64,000 nt of DNA from Holophagae bacterium (GTDB lineage: Bacteria > Acidobacteriota > Holophagae > Acanthopleuribacterales > Acanthopleuribacteraceae). The stretch is taken from the NCBI GenBank assembly GCA_030429565.1, contig JAUIFE010000030.1, positions 40,384 through 104,383 of the forward strand, in the 5' to 3' direction. Under the pieces are notes generated by a model. That model was not told where the DNA came from and did no database searches. It saw nothing but the letters and a program-made list of their open reading frames with translations. This document shows positions 20,501 through 30,112 of the stretch, one piece after another (position 1 is the stretch's first letter; each line of letters starts with the position of its first letter). Position numbers and translations under genes: made by a program.

Positions 20501-21790
20501 TTTTGGCCAAGGCAGGCATTTACCCGTTAAGCGGAATGGCAGCGACGACCAGGCAATCGCCGGGTTCGGTTGGTCCAGATGCAGGTGTGGCACGATTTCA
20601 CCGTGTTGCATCATGAGGATGGTTTTGAAGACGCCCGCCATGCCCGCTGCTGATTCCAGGTGGCCCATGTTGGTTTTGACCGATCCCAGGTACAGTGGTT
20701 CGGTGCGTTCGGTCGTGAAAACCGCCGCCAGCGCCGAGACTTCGATGGGATCGCCGAGCGCGGTTCCGGTACCGTGCGCTTCCAAGTAGCCGATTTGCTC
20801 GGGGTTGACCTTGGCGCGTTGCAGTGCTTGGCGGACCAGTTGTTCCTGGGCGTTTTCGTTGGGCACGGTCAGGCCGCCGCTGGGGCCGTCGTGGTTAACG
20901 GCCGAGCCGCGTACTGTGGCCAAAACCGTGTCGCCGTCGCGTTCCGCGTCGGAGAGCCGTTTCAAGAGCAGCATGCCGCAGCCTTCGCCGCGCACGAAAC
21001 CGTCGGCGCCGGCGTCAAAGGCGCGGCACACGCCGTTCGGCGAGAGGGCGCCGGTGCGGCACAGGAACACGAATACTTCGGGGGCAAGGGCGACGTGGAC
21101 GCCGCCCGCCAGCGCGAGCGCGCATTCGCCCGCGCGCAGGCTTTGGCAGGCGAGGTGCAAGGCGACCAAGGCGGAGGAGCAAGCGGTGTCGACAACCAGG
21201 TTGGGGCCTTGGAGGCCCAAGGTGAAACCGAGCCGGCCCGACGCGAAACAGGCCAGGTTACCCGTGCCGTCGTAGGCGTCGACCGCCGTCAGATCGTCGG
21301 CGTGGAAGCGGTGGCGGCCGTAATCGTTTTGACCCATGCCGACGAACACGCCCGTCGCCGTGCCGCGCAGTTGGTCCGGGTCCAGGTGTGCCTGGTGCAG
21401 CGCTTCGCGGCTCACTTCCAGTACCAGCCGTTGCTGCGGGTCCAAGGCCTCGGCCTCGCGCGGCGAGAGGTGGAAGGCGGCGGCGTCGAAGAGGTCGACG
21501 TTGCGCAGGAAGCCGCCGCGCCTTGTGTAGATAGGCGCGCCTGCTGCGAACAGGGATTCGGGGATGCCGCGTGCGGCGGCGGGGTAGTCGCAGGTCAGGT
21601 CGTCACCCGCGCGCAGCTTGTGCCACAGTGCCGCCGGCGTATCGGCCCCGCCGGGGAAGCGACAGGCCATCGCGACAACCGCAATGGGTTCGGTACGGGC
21701 GCGTTCGGCGGCGGCGAGTTTGCTCTGGGCGGTGCGCAGGGCGTTGCGGATTCGGTCGGCGGTAGCGGGATTCGGTGTAGTTTCAGACAT
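17561..21790 (-). CDS. Modular polyketide synthase, AT-less KS-DH-KR-ACP
   Basis: This 1409-residue type I polyketide synthase subunit is the first elongation protein after the loading/first-module protein. It starts four bases after that gene's stop codon, with GGAAGAG upstream of the ATG. KS spans about 35-460 (DTACSSA, HGTGT, GHLESAAG). The post-AT signature FPFQRERYW comes only about 25 residues after the KS end motif GTNAHVVL, so the whole AT appears cleanly absent. DH is near 500-760 (LADHRVFDKLVVPGA; later LLDSCFQ). KR is near 1020-1200 (TGAFGGLG, IDD-type loop, FSSSAAVFG, AGYAAAN). ACP is near 1318 (GLDSIMAM). All catalytic motifs expected for a double-bond-forming module are present. 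A 46-base gap leads to the next PKS gene. Confidence 0.94.
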   Translation of the reverse strand: MSETTPNPATADRIRNALRTAQSKLAAAERARTEPIAVVAMACRFPGGADTPAALWHKLRAGDDLTCDYPAAARGIPESLFAAGAPIYTRRGGFLRNVDLFDAAAFHLSPREAEALDPQQRLVLEVSREALHQAHLDPDQLRGTATGVFVGMGQNDYGRHRFHADDLTAVDAYDGTGNLACFASGRLGFTLGLQGPNLVVDTACSSALVALHLACQSLRAGECALALAGGVHVALAPEVFVFLCRTGALSPNGVCRAFDAGADGFVRGEGCGMLLLKRLSDAERDGDTVLATVRGSAVNHDGPSGGLTVPNENAQEQLVRQALQRAKVNPEQIGYLEAHGTGTALGDPIEVSALAAVFTTERTEPLYLGSVKTNMGHLESAAGMAGVFKTILMMQHGEIVPHLHLDQPNPAIAWSSLPFRLTGKCLPWPKTSGPRLAGVSAFGMSGTNAHVVLQGPDADRVAPALQNETHFPFQRERYWLQPPDPTRTGNTENTLAPTQLALPLSNRQRFQWRLAPTRQPYLADHRVFDKLVVPGANHLVLMLCALQQVRPQVAPRLQDVFFQQALILDDERLVQVLLEPEDGADQVTLLSRSAADAGAPWLVHMTARALHTNTPAPTVPNAAELRASCANHLAGERLNADLAGAGFDLGPTFQWNQQFHHNDDTWLCDLATPPGDTNHAPLPIHPGLLDSCFQMLSLFWPHPPATLAEQPFLYVPFRIDELILHQTPSAGERWWCVGRRQAETQLLLCNDLNQALVSVRGFAFRRAERANLFAKPSDAHLVYRLKRQAQDAAVAVQRGARYLSFVNADPVADALHSEAQTRGAQLIRITATTRFDASHADHISLNPFSPEHWTRLFAKHPAADFDGVIFAWGLQADSDREPDGNDLLDGELDAGEAALHLVRALAQSDGERRPRLLFACRAGFLQDRGEAFIPRGAGLWGLARCIALELADWAPISVDLAPEPAPAMARRLLDEIARNDGEDQISYSNGRRYVLRLLPQPNQARGTQQPSLHGNRTYLVTGAFGGLGQRLTAWLIAQGARHLILCGRREPDAEARLRLTAWRDEGVSFHLTETDIGRADEVRELCQSARTRMPPLAGVFHAAGVIDDHAVLTQTRAALARVFHPKLLGAWHLHQETRNEALDWFVCFSSSAAVFGSRGQAGYAAANAWLDALTDYRTRLGLHALSVNWGAWRGAGMADRLDLKQQQKLHDMGLDAMSADQALGVLGDLLRQGTTRALVGAYHPAKLRRHFFHGKAPALLGDWGRETPVAERKPQNTALQNADPSQRATLLNRLLRQQIAAVLKLKAADQLQPRQRLFDIGLDSIMAMELQRALETELALKLRATLIFDFPTLEALHRHLLDKLAPAEKAPAPPTSQPTTRQAGPSLFSDIRAMTTQDLLDQLKRGPNP

Positions 21791-21793
21791 GGT

Positions 21794-24700
21794 TTACTCT
21801 TCCAGTAGGTTCTCCAGCGCCGCCAACTCGGCTTCGAGTGACGGGTCGCCGGCGGCGGCGTCGACTTGGGCGAGCAGGCCGCTGAGGTCGGGATCCTCGG
21901 GGGTGGTCGTGGTGTTGGGTGTGCTCGGGGCAGCGGTGGCGGGCGATGGGACTTGGGCCAGGAACGCGGCCAAAGCCGCAATCGAGGGGTATTTGAACAA
22001 CAAGGTGGTGGGCAAGGGCAGGTCGACTTGCTGTTGTAGGCGGGCACGTAACTCCATGGACGCCAGCGAGTCGAGGCCTTGCTGAAACAAGCCGAGACGC
22101 GGGTTGAGATCGTCGGCGTCGTCGCGGCCGAGGACCGCCGCCGCCAGCTCGGTTAGCGCCGTTTCGTAAAAGCGCTGGTGCTGTTCGAACGGCAGTTCGG
22201 CCAAACGGTTGCGCCAGTCGCGCGCTGTGGTTGTCGTCTGGCGGTGTGGGTTCGGTACGTTGCCGGCGACGGTATTTTGGTAGAAGGTCGACAAGCTTTG
22301 GCCGTGGAAAGCGGCAAAGCTTGACCAGTCCACGCGCATCGCCGCCAGGGTCGTCGGCGCTTCGTCTTCGGTCGCGGCGAGCAGGGCGACAGCATGGCTG
22401 AGTGTGTCCAGCGCTTCCTCGCGGCTCAGCGGGGTTAAACCAAAACGGGCCCACTGTTGCCGGCGCTGTTCGTCGACGCGGGCCGCCATGCCGATGTCGG
22501 ACCAGGGTCCCCAGGCGATGCACATGGTCGGAAGACCGTGCGCGCGTCGTTGTCCCGCCAATCCTTCCAGAAAGGCGTTGGCCGCCGTGTAATTGCTCAG
22601 GCCCGGCGTGGGTAAAAGCGTCATCGCCGAACCGTAGAGGATCAGGAAATCGAGGTGGCGTTCGCGCGTAGCCAGGTGGAGGTTCCATGCACCCGAGACC
22701 TTCGCCGCGAACACGGTTTCGAAGTGGGCCCAGTCGTGGTCGGCCAGCAGGCGGTCGGCAAAAGTCCCGGCCGCGTGGATGACGCCCTTGAGCTTGAGTT
22801 TTATCGCATCGCACCAGGTCATCAGTGCTTCGACTTGTTCATAATCGGCGACGTCGACCGTGCGCACGTGAATCGTCACGCCCTGGTCGCGAAGCGCTTG
22901 CAAGCGGGCTTCGGTTAAGGCGTTCGGCGCGGAACGGCCCACCAAAACCAGGGTATGGGCGCCCATCGCCATTAACCGTTGTGCGCTGTGCAGACCGGTG
23001 CCGCCCAGGCCGCCGGTGATGAGGTAGGCACCGTCCTCGGCGAGCTCGACCGGGGCCGGCCGGCTTGTGAAAGGTGTCAACAGCGGTCGCGACGCGCGAT
23101 GCTCGCGGTAGCGGATGCGGTTCGGTTGGGGTTTGTTGCGATCGCGTGCTTGCAGCAGCAGTCGCACCAGCGAGGTTACCTCGCCGGCGTCACAGGTTTG
23201 CGGTAGGTCGATGAGGGTCGGCTGACATTCGGGATACTCGCGTTCCAACACCGCGCTAAAACCCCACAGCGTGCGTTGCGAAGGCGAGCCGTCACTGTCG
23301 CCGTCCGCGACGGTGGCACCGCGCGTGACCAAGTGTAGCTGCGGCGTGCGCCCATTGGCCTCGGCCACGAAGGTTTGTACCAGGTTGAGCAGGCCGTGAT
23401 TGAGCAAGCTCGTAGTGCGGCGCACCATGGGTTCGCCCAGATCGATGCGGTCGGGCAAGTCCAGACCCCAGACGACAGCCACCGCGTCGGGGATTTCGCG
23501 TTGGCGGCGCAGCGCTTTGAGGTTGACGGCATCGCGTGGATCGAGCATTAGGCCTTCGCCGTTTTCGTAGAAGCCGTCGCCCAGTGAAATGAGATCGACG
23601 CGTTGGCCTTGGCGGCGCAGGTCGCGTGCCAGTCGGCCGCCCAGTCCGCCGCGATCCGCCAGTACCCACCAGTGCTCGCGCGGTGGCGTGGTGACCGCTG
23701 CCGCTTGTTTGCGTGCGACGAACACCGATTGTGGGAATAAGGCGTCGCCGCCCGCCGCCGGTGTCAGTTCGGCGCAGTCCGCAAAACCCGCTGCCGCCAG
23801 CGCTTCGCGCCAGGCTGCGCTGTTGAGCAGGGGATAATCGGGACGCAGATGGTCGTCGTTAAAGCGCCACCAGCCGTCGGTGAGCCCGAAGATCAGGTCG
23901 AGCCAGCGGCGTCGTTGCGTGCCTTCCAGCAGCAAAAACAAGCCGCCCGCCGCCGTCAGGCGTTGAATTTGCCGCAGGCTCGCTGCAATGTCGCGGGTCG
24001 CGTGGACCACGTTGGCGGCAATGATCAGGTCGAAGGCGTTTTCTTCGAAGCCCTGCGCCGCCGGGTCCTTTTCCAGGTCGAGCACTTTAAAAGTCACAAA
24101 CGGGTAGTCGCTGAAGCGCTGGGTGACGCGTTGGCTGAAGAACGCGGTAATGTCGGTGAAAACGTATTCCGTGCAGCGCGTGCCCAGCAGCGGCACGATG
24201 TGGGCGCTGGTACCGCCGGTGCCCGCACCGATCTCGAGGATGCGCAGGCCGCGATCCGCGGGCAACGCCTGTAACAGCTTTTCGACCACCGCCGCCAGGT
24301 TGCGGTTCTGTGGTGCGAAGGTCGGCGAGCGTTCGTACAACTCGATGGCCGTCGTTAGGTCGGCATCCGGGAAAATCAGGTCGAGTGGGTCGCGACGACC
24401 GCGCAACACCTCGGCCAGCGATTCGCCGCAGCGGGCCAACAATGCCGTTTCGGTGTGCAGTTCTGGGAAGCGCTGTACCATGGCGTTTTGCGCCGCGCGG
24501 CAATCATCCAAACTCACCTTCGGTAAGGGTTCGCATCGCCAAGTGCCGCCGGCGAAGTAGGTTAGATCTGCTTCGGCGAGGATGGCGAGCAAGCGGCCGG
24601 TCAAGCGTTCGTGGTTGGCCGTAATGCCGAGTCGGCGCCGAATCGAACTCAGCGGGCGTGGCCGCACGTCGGTTTCGCCCTCATTCAGCTCGGCCAGCGC

Positions 24701-27700
24701 GCGTTGGATGTAGGCCAGGCTCAAGCCCTCCAATTGGGCCAGGGCGCCGTCGGGTTCGTGGTTGACGGTGGCGCCCGCGACCTCGAGCAGTGGCGCGAGC
24801 GCACCCAACTCAGCCGTCGCCGCCTGTTGACCGTGATCATCGAAGTGGGTCCAGGTGGTGTGGTACAGCAGCGCTTGGTCGCGTGGTGGGTGACTTGCGG
24901 CGGCGCGTTTGAGGTGCAGACCTTGGCAGGCGAGCAGCGCTTGGCCGTGGCGGTCGTAGAAGGTGACATCGGCGTGGCGCAGGTCCGGTGTGTTTGCTTC
25001 GGGGGCGTCCCAGGTGACCAGGCTCCACAGCTCGCCGCGCAAGGGGCCGTAGCTGGTGACGCGTTCGATACCCATCAGTAGGAACGGTGTTTCGGCCTCG
25101 CCGGCGAGCGCGTGAACCGCCGTTTGCAAGCCGCTGTCCAGCAACGCCGGGTGGTTGCTTAAGCTGTGCGTATGGGGCAACTGAACCTGGCCCAAGGCGC
25201 GTCCGCCGCCCGCTTCATCGGGTTGTTGCCATAAGTGTTTCAGGCCGCGAAAGGCGGGACCGAAGAACAGACCGTCGCCCGACTCGGCACTGCGATAAAG
25301 TTCGTTGCCGTGCCATTGGTTTGCCATGGTTGCCGCCAATTGGGTCGGCTGGATGGCGGCCGGTTTGGCTGGTGCGGCACCGTCCAGCCGTGCACTTGCG
25401 TGTTTGATCCAGGTGTCACTGCTCAGGTCTTTGGCGTAGAAGGTCCATGTCTGTTTGGGGTCGATGTGGTTTTGAATCGCGGTTGGGGTTTCCTCTAGGA
25501 ACAGGGGCGCGGCGAAAAGCACGTCATGCAAACACACCACGCCCTCTTTGACCCCGCTCAACGCGGCCGCGATCATGGCGGCCCCTGGCAACAACGGCCG
25601 ACCCGCAAAGCAGTGATCCTCCAGCCAGGGCAGGTGCGACAGGTCCAGCTCGCCGGCGTAGACTTGCGTGGTTAGCGGCGTGTCCAGTGCTTCGCCCAGG
25701 AATGGGTTGCTTGCCGTCGGGTGGGCTGTGCCCAGTGTGCGGCCGGCCGCTGCGCCTTTGTGTTCCGGTAACCAATAGGTTTGGCGCGTGAAAGCGGTGG
25801 TCGGTATGGCGATGCGGCGACCAGGCTGATTCTCGAAAACGGTCGACCAGTTTAGGTCGAAACCCTGTTCGTAAAGTGTGGCCATGGCGCGTTGCAGGGC
25901 GCGCAGGTCGTCTTCGCCCGGCGCCAGGCTGCCGACCGCGATTTGATCCGCTCGGCAGCGCCGTGCCAAGCCGCACAGCACCGGTTTGGGGCCCGCTTCC
26001 AGCAGCAAGGCGTCGGGAAGGTCCCGCGTCAGTTGCGCCAGCGTTTGTTGGAACCGCACCGGCTCGCGCACGTGATGTACCCAGTAGTCCGGCGTGATGA
26101 TCGCTTCGTCGGCCGGTCGGCCGGTCAGGTTGGAGTACAGCGTTTGTCGCGGCCTTTGTAAGTGGATGCTCGCGGCGACCTCGGCAAAGGTTTCGAGCAT
26201 GGGGTCCATCAGGTGGGAGTGGAAGGCATGCGAAACCCTTAGGCGAATGCAGCGGATGTTTTGGTTTTCAAAGGCTTGGATCGCACGGGTGAGCGCCGAT
26301 TCCGGTCCCGCGATGACCGTGTTTTGCGGGCTGTTGTAGGCCGCAATATCGAAAGCGTTGTTGTGTCGGCGGCGCAGTTCGGCGACTTGCTCGGCGCCCG
26401 CGATAATCGTCGCCATTGTGCCGCATTCGGGCAAGGCCTGCATCAGGCGGCCGCGTGCTGCGATCAACTTCATGCCGTCGGCCAGGTCGAACACGCCGGC
26501 CTGACAAGCGGCCACGTATTCGCCGACACTGTGACCGAGCCACACCGTGGGGGATAGGCCCCAGTGGCGCCACAGTTCAGCCAAGCTGTAACCCAGCGCG
26601 AACAGTGCGGGCTGCGTGTACTGCGTTTGGTTGATCGCCGTGACGAGCGGGTCATCGCCGCCGGGGTTGAACAGTAACTTTTGTAGCGACAGGTCGATGT
26701 GCTCGTCGGCGACTTCGGCGCAGGCGTCAATTGCCGCGCGGAAAACGGGTTCGCGCTCGTACAGGACGCGGCCCATGCCGCTGTATTGCGCCCCTTGGCC
26801 GGAGAACATCATCACCAACGGTGGCGGCGCGTGGCGTGGTTCTCGGGCCGGTTGCGGTTCCGCCAACTGGGCACACAGGTCCTCGGCGTCCTCGACGACC
26901 CAGGCCTGGCGATAGGCTTCGTGGGCACGCCCCAGTGCGCTGGTTTTGGCGATGTCGGCAGGGCTAAGGTCGCGGTGACGCTCGCAAGCCTGCAAGAGCT
27001 TTTGCTGTTTGGTGGTTCGTGCCGCCGCGTTGTGGGCCGAGAGCAAAACCAAGTGCGCACCTTCGCCGTGGGTCGACGGTTGCCTTGGTGCGGCTTCCAC
27101 AATCACGTGGGCATTGGTGCCGCTAAAGCCAAAAGAACTGACGCCGGCACGGGCCGGTGCCGCATCGCGTGTCGGCCAGGTGTGGGCCGTCGCCGTGACC
27201 TGTAAATTCTGGCTTTGCGGGTCGATCTCGCCGTTCGGTTGGCGATAGTGCAGATGGCGCGGAATGCGCCCGCGCTGCATTGCGGCGACGACCTTGAGCA
27301 GGCCCGCCAGCCCGGCCGCTGCTTCGGCGTGGCCGATGTTGGTTTTGACCGAACCAATCAGCAAGGGCTGCTTTTGACGGAAGCTGTCGGCGAAAACCGC
27401 ACCCAAGGCGCGCAGCTCGACCGCGTCACCGAGCGGCGTGCCGGTGCCGTGGGTTTCCAAGTAATCGATATCGTTGGCTTGTAATCTCGCGTCGCGCAGG
27501 GCGGCACGCAGGACCGCTTCCTGGGCGGCACCGTTGGGTGCCGTGAGGCCGTTGCTGGCGCCGTCGTGGTTGATCGCCGAACCGCGAATGACCGCTTGAA
27601 TGGGATCGCCGTCGCGGCGTGCGTCGGCCAGGCGTTTCAGCACCACCACCGCGCAGCCTTCGGCCCGTACGTAACCGTCGGCCGCCGCGTCAAAGGTGGC

Positions 27701-29320
27701 GCAACGGCCGTGGGGTGAGAGCATGCCCGCCCGTGAAAAACTCAGGCTCAATTCCGGGGACAGCATTAGGTTGACGCCCGCCGCCAAGGCCAAGTCGGTT
27801 TCGCCCGTTGCCAGGGCGCGACAGGCCAGGTGGACCGCAACCAAGGATGAAGAGCAGGCCGTGTCGATCGTCATCGCCGGGCCGTGGCTACCGTAAAAAT
27901 AGGCCAAGCGGCCCGCGTTCATGGCGGCCGCGTTGCCAGTGCTGTAGTAAGCATCGAAGTCGCCTGCGCGGTTTTGACGTAGGTTCAAGGTCTCGTAATC
28001 GTGGCTGTAACTGCCCACGTAAAAAGCGGTGTTGGACCCTTGTAGCCGGTCTGGATTCAGGGCTGCATACTCCAATGCGGCCAGGCTGGTTTCCAACAAG
28101 AAACGCTGCTGTGGGTCTGTATGATGGGCTTCGCGCGCCGACAGCGCGAAACGGGCCGCATCGAACCCGGCGACATCGTCGAGGAAGCCGCCGCGATCAG
28201 CCGCGATTTTGCCCGGCGCTTGCGGCGCGTCGCCCGCGAAGGAATCGCCGTTCCAGCGCGAACGTGGTACCGCTGTGACGCCCTCGCGGCCTTCCGCAAG
28301 TAGATCGCCGAATGCTTCGAAATCCTCCGCGCCGGGGAAGCGGCAGGCGATGCCGATGATCGCGTAACCACCGTCGTCATTGCTTTGGTGGGGGACCGTG
28401 GTCGGTCGGCTTTGTTCGGCCGTCGGCGTCTTGGGCTGAGGGAACAGCTCGGCGTTGAAGTAACGCAATAGGGCCGTACCAGAGGGCGCGCGGAAGAAGA
28501 GATCGGTGTCGAGCGGGCGCCCCAGCGTTTGTTCCAGCGACATGCGCAAGCTGTATAAATCGAGCGAGTCGAGCCCTTGATCCATCAGGGCGCGGCCGGC
28601 ACTGTACGTCTGTTGGCCGCGTTCCCGCAACAGCGCGCCAATGGCGCCGTCAATCGCCGTTTTCAGTTGATCGGGTGTCTGGATGCGCCGCGTTGGTGTC
28701 GGCTGCGTCTTTTGCGCGAGCTGTTTCAGATCGTAGCGGATCAGCACACCGCAGCCTTGGTTGCGGCGGTCCTCGGGACGGTAGTCGCGCACCAGGCCGA
28801 CGATCTCGGCGCCGTGCAGGTGGTGGAAACGCAGAATTGGATCGATCGGTCGGCCCGCGGCGTCGGTTTCGGCAATGTAATCGCGCAATGCCATGCCGCC
28901 GTCGAAATCGCGACACAGGCTGACCGCCGCCACACCGGTGATATCGGGCGCTTGTTGCGCCCTGTCCAGGGCGTGGGCAAGCAGGCGGTCGCCAAAACCG
29001 AGCGGGCGCACCTCGGGTAAGACGTTAACCGCAATCAACTGCAGTATCGGCGCGCCCGGGCGGTGGATTTGGTCCACGTTGCGGTGGTGGTGTTGGTACA
29101 AGGCGCTGACGTCGTCGATGCGCTGGGCGTAGATCGCACCGACCACGCGCGTTTCGTAAACCAAGACCCATTGACCGTCACCGTAACGGTCAAGACGGCC
29201 GGCGAGCGCCTCGCGGTCGGCCGCCAAGGCGTGCGGCCAGCAGGCAGTTTCCAAAACGACCAAGGCGTCGAGATCGGCGGCACAGGCAGGCCGGATCACA
29301 ACGGCTGGGTCGGATTCCAT
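21794..29320 (-). CDS. Loading and first-extension polyketide synthase, GNAT-ACP-KS-AT-DH-MT-KR-ACP
   Basis: This is the starter protein of the assembly line, about 2508 residues. Residues about 8-205 resemble the GNAT loading domains known from CurA-type synthases, which decarboxylate malonyl-CoA and load acetyl onto an ACP. The loading ACP follows (near 250; GLDSLDLYSL). The extension module contains KS (about 325-740; DTACSSS, HGTGT, GHAEAAAG), AT (about 835-1120; GHSVGEY, malonyl-type HAFH), DH (about 1200-1480; LEDHCFAGRPLLPG), a SAM methyltransferase (near 1690; LEIGAGTGGT), KR (near 2100; TGGLGGTG, LYGSAMT, SNYTAANA) and ACP (near 2418; GLDSLASMEL). The start is uncertain: the ATG used opens MESDPAVVIRPA, but a TTG eight codons upstream (29344) has AGGAGAGG at good spacing. 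Predicted product: a 2-methyl-crotonyl-type thioester. Its position at the promoter-proximal end fits colinearity. Confidence 0.92.
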   Translation of the reverse strand: MESDPAVVIRPACAADLDALVVLETACWPHALAADREALAGRLDRYGDGQWVLVYETRVVGAIYAQRIDDVSALYQHHHRNVDQIHRPGAPILQLIAVNVLPEVRPLGFGDRLLAHALDRAQQAPDITGVAAVSLCRDFDGGMALRDYIAETDAAGRPIDPILRFHHLHGAEIVGLVRDYRPEDRRNQGCGVLIRYDLKQLAQKTQPTPTRRIQTPDQLKTAIDGAIGALLRERGQQTYSAGRALMDQGLDSLDLYSLRMSLEQTLGRPLDTDLFFRAPSGTALLRYFNAELFPQPKTPTAEQSRPTTVPHQSNDDGGYAIIGIACRFPGAEDFEAFGDLLAEGREGVTAVPRSRWNGDSFAGDAPQAPGKIAADRGGFLDDVAGFDAARFALSAREAHHTDPQQRFLLETSLAALEYAALNPDRLQGSNTAFYVGSYSHDYETLNLRQNRAGDFDAYYSTGNAAAMNAGRLAYFYGSHGPAMTIDTACSSSLVAVHLACRALATGETDLALAAGVNLMLSPELSLSFSRAGMLSPHGRCATFDAAADGYVRAEGCAVVVLKRLADARRDGDPIQAVIRGSAINHDGASNGLTAPNGAAQEAVLRAALRDARLQANDIDYLETHGTGTPLGDAVELRALGAVFADSFRQKQPLLIGSVKTNIGHAEAAAGLAGLLKVVAAMQRGRIPRHLHYRQPNGEIDPQSQNLQVTATAHTWPTRDAAPARAGVSSFGFSGTNAHVIVEAAPRQPSTHGEGAHLVLLSAHNAAARTTKQQKLLQACERHRDLSPADIAKTSALGRAHEAYRQAWVVEDAEDLCAQLAEPQPAREPRHAPPPLVMMFSGQGAQYSGMGRVLYEREPVFRAAIDACAEVADEHIDLSLQKLLFNPGGDDPLVTAINQTQYTQPALFALGYSLAELWRHWGLSPTVWLGHSVGEYVAACQAGVFDLADGMKLIAARGRLMQALPECGTMATIIAGAEQVAELRRRHNNAFDIAAYNSPQNTVIAGPESALTRAIQAFENQNIRCIRLRVSHAFHSHLMDPMLETFAEVAASIHLQRPRQTLYSNLTGRPADEAIITPDYWVHHVREPVRFQQTLAQLTRDLPDALLLEAGPKPVLCGLARRCRADQIAVGSLAPGEDDLRALQRAMATLYEQGFDLNWSTVFENQPGRRIAIPTTAFTRQTYWLPEHKGAAAGRTLGTAHPTASNPFLGEALDTPLTTQVYAGELDLSHLPWLEDHCFAGRPLLPGAAMIAAALSGVKEGVVCLHDVLFAAPLFLEETPTAIQNHIDPKQTWTFYAKDLSSDTWIKHASARLDGAAPAKPAAIQPTQLAATMANQWHGNELYRSAESGDGLFFGPAFRGLKHLWQQPDEAGGGRALGQVQLPHTHSLSNHPALLDSGLQTAVHALAGEAETPFLLMGIERVTSYGPLRGELWSLVTWDAPEANTPDLRHADVTFYDRHGQALLACQGLHLKRAAASHPPRDQALLYHTTWTHFDDHGQQAATAELGALAPLLEVAGATVNHEPDGALAQLEGLSLAYIQRALAELNEGETDVRPRPLSSIRRRLGITANHERLTGRLLAILAEADLTYFAGGTWRCEPLPKVSLDDCRAAQNAMVQRFPELHTETALLARCGESLAEVLRGRRDPLDLIFPDADLTTAIELYERSPTFAPQNRNLAAVVEKLLQALPADRGLRILEIGAGTGGTSAHIVPLLGTRCTEYVFTDITAFFSQRVTQRFSDYPFVTFKVLDLEKDPAAQGFEENAFDLIIAANVVHATRDIAASLRQIQRLTAAGGLFLLLEGTQRRRWLDLIFGLTDGWWRFNDDHLRPDYPLLNSAAWREALAAAGFADCAELTPAAGGDALFPQSVFVARKQAAAVTTPPREHWWVLADRGGLGGRLARDLRRQGQRVDLISLGDGFYENGEGLMLDPRDAVNLKALRRQREIPDAVAVVWGLDLPDRIDLGEPMVRRTTSLLNHGLLNLVQTFVAEANGRTPQLHLVTRGATVADGDSDGSPSQRTLWGFSAVLEREYPECQPTLIDLPQTCDAGEVTSLVRLLLQARDRNKPQPNRIRYREHRASRPLLTPFTSRPAPVELAEDGAYLITGGLGGTGLHSAQRLMAMGAHTLVLVGRSAPNALTEARLQALRDQGVTIHVRTVDVADYEQVEALMTWCDAIKLKLKGVIHAAGTFADRLLADHDWAHFETVFAAKVSGAWNLHLATRERHLDFLILYGSAMTLLPTPGLSNYTAANAFLEGLAGQRRAHGLPTMCIAWGPWSDIGMAARVDEQRRQQWARFGLTPLSREEALDTLSHAVALLAATEDEAPTTLAAMRVDWSSFAAFHGQSLSTFYQNTVAGNVPNPHRQTTTTARDWRNRLAELPFEQHQRFYETALTELAAAVLGRDDADDLNPRLGLFQQGLDSLASMELRARLQQQVDLPLPTTLLFKYPSIAALAAFLAQVPSPATAAPSTPNTTTTPEDPDLSGLLAQVDAAAGDPSLEAELAALENLLEE

Positions 29321-29344
29321 GGGGTGTGGCGTGGATGCAGGCAA

Positions 29345-30112
29345 AACAGACACCTCTCCTGTGCGCCCGGCAGACCGAGTCAATCGGTGCAAGGCGGTGG
29401 AACAAGGGCGGATGCAGACAAGCGACGGCGGCGGAACGACGTACGACGGCTGATTTAGCAATAAGGACGAGAGTGTTTTCTTAACGAAAAACTCATAAAT
29501 CCAAGAGCATAAGGATGTTCAGGAATTTGGAGGCCGATTATAGCTCGGCCGTATAGGCCTGGCAAGAGTCGGTCCGGTTGATTTTTACCCAGTGCGCGTT
29601 TTTTCGGTGAGCGTGCGAATCCTCGCGGCTGTCGTATCCTTTGTTTTGAGCCTGTTTTGTGAAGAGGTGAGGTAAGTCGTTGCGAAGAAGAAGTTTACCT
29701 GTGTTTTTTGCTTGCCGATCTGGGGCGTGTCATTTAGCCTAAATGCCGCAAACCCAGCTTTTTGAAACTTTGGTGCGGCCATGCGACCCCTACCGCGTCA
29801 CCCTATCCTTCGGTCATGCGCACGGCATGAGAAAACCGTAAAAATCAGCCCTGTCGCCTCCGGCCGCTTCGGTGCGGGATAACCTTGGCCGGCCCTGTTG
29901 CCGCCGCCCGTCCCACCGAAAACTTACTTGACGGCGGCGGGCAATGCGCCTGAGAATACGTCAACTTTTCCCGCCTATCGACCGCCTTTCCGTCCTCAGG
30001 GTGTTTTTCGATCTGAGTTCGTTCGCGTTATTCGTCCTCGTGTGCCGCCGGCGCGGCCTTTTTCGCGAACGCACGTCCCGGGCGAGGATCATTTTTGCCT
30101 TAGGACCCCACT
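29345..30112. other. Divergent intergenic region between the PKS operon and the radical SAM gene
   Basis: About 770 bases separate the leftward PKS operon from the rightward radical SAM gene. No convincing gene is seen: short open frames here lack ribosome-binding sites and show no recognisable motifs. The half nearest the PKS genes (about 29450-29750) is more AT-rich, as expected for promoters of the divergent units, but I could not define a clear -35/-10 pair. Confidence 0.5.

Noticed and set aside
20660..21808. Long plus-strand open frame (382 codons) opposite the KS of the 17561-21790 PKS
   Set aside because: It is fully antisense to a conserved KS domain; high third-position GC opens such frames. 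The translation has no motifs and no ribosome-binding site.
21783..22814. Minus-strand frame of 343 codons inside the PKS loading gene
   Set aside because: It lies out of frame inside conserved KR-ACP coding sequence, and the translation is Arg/Pro-rich noise.
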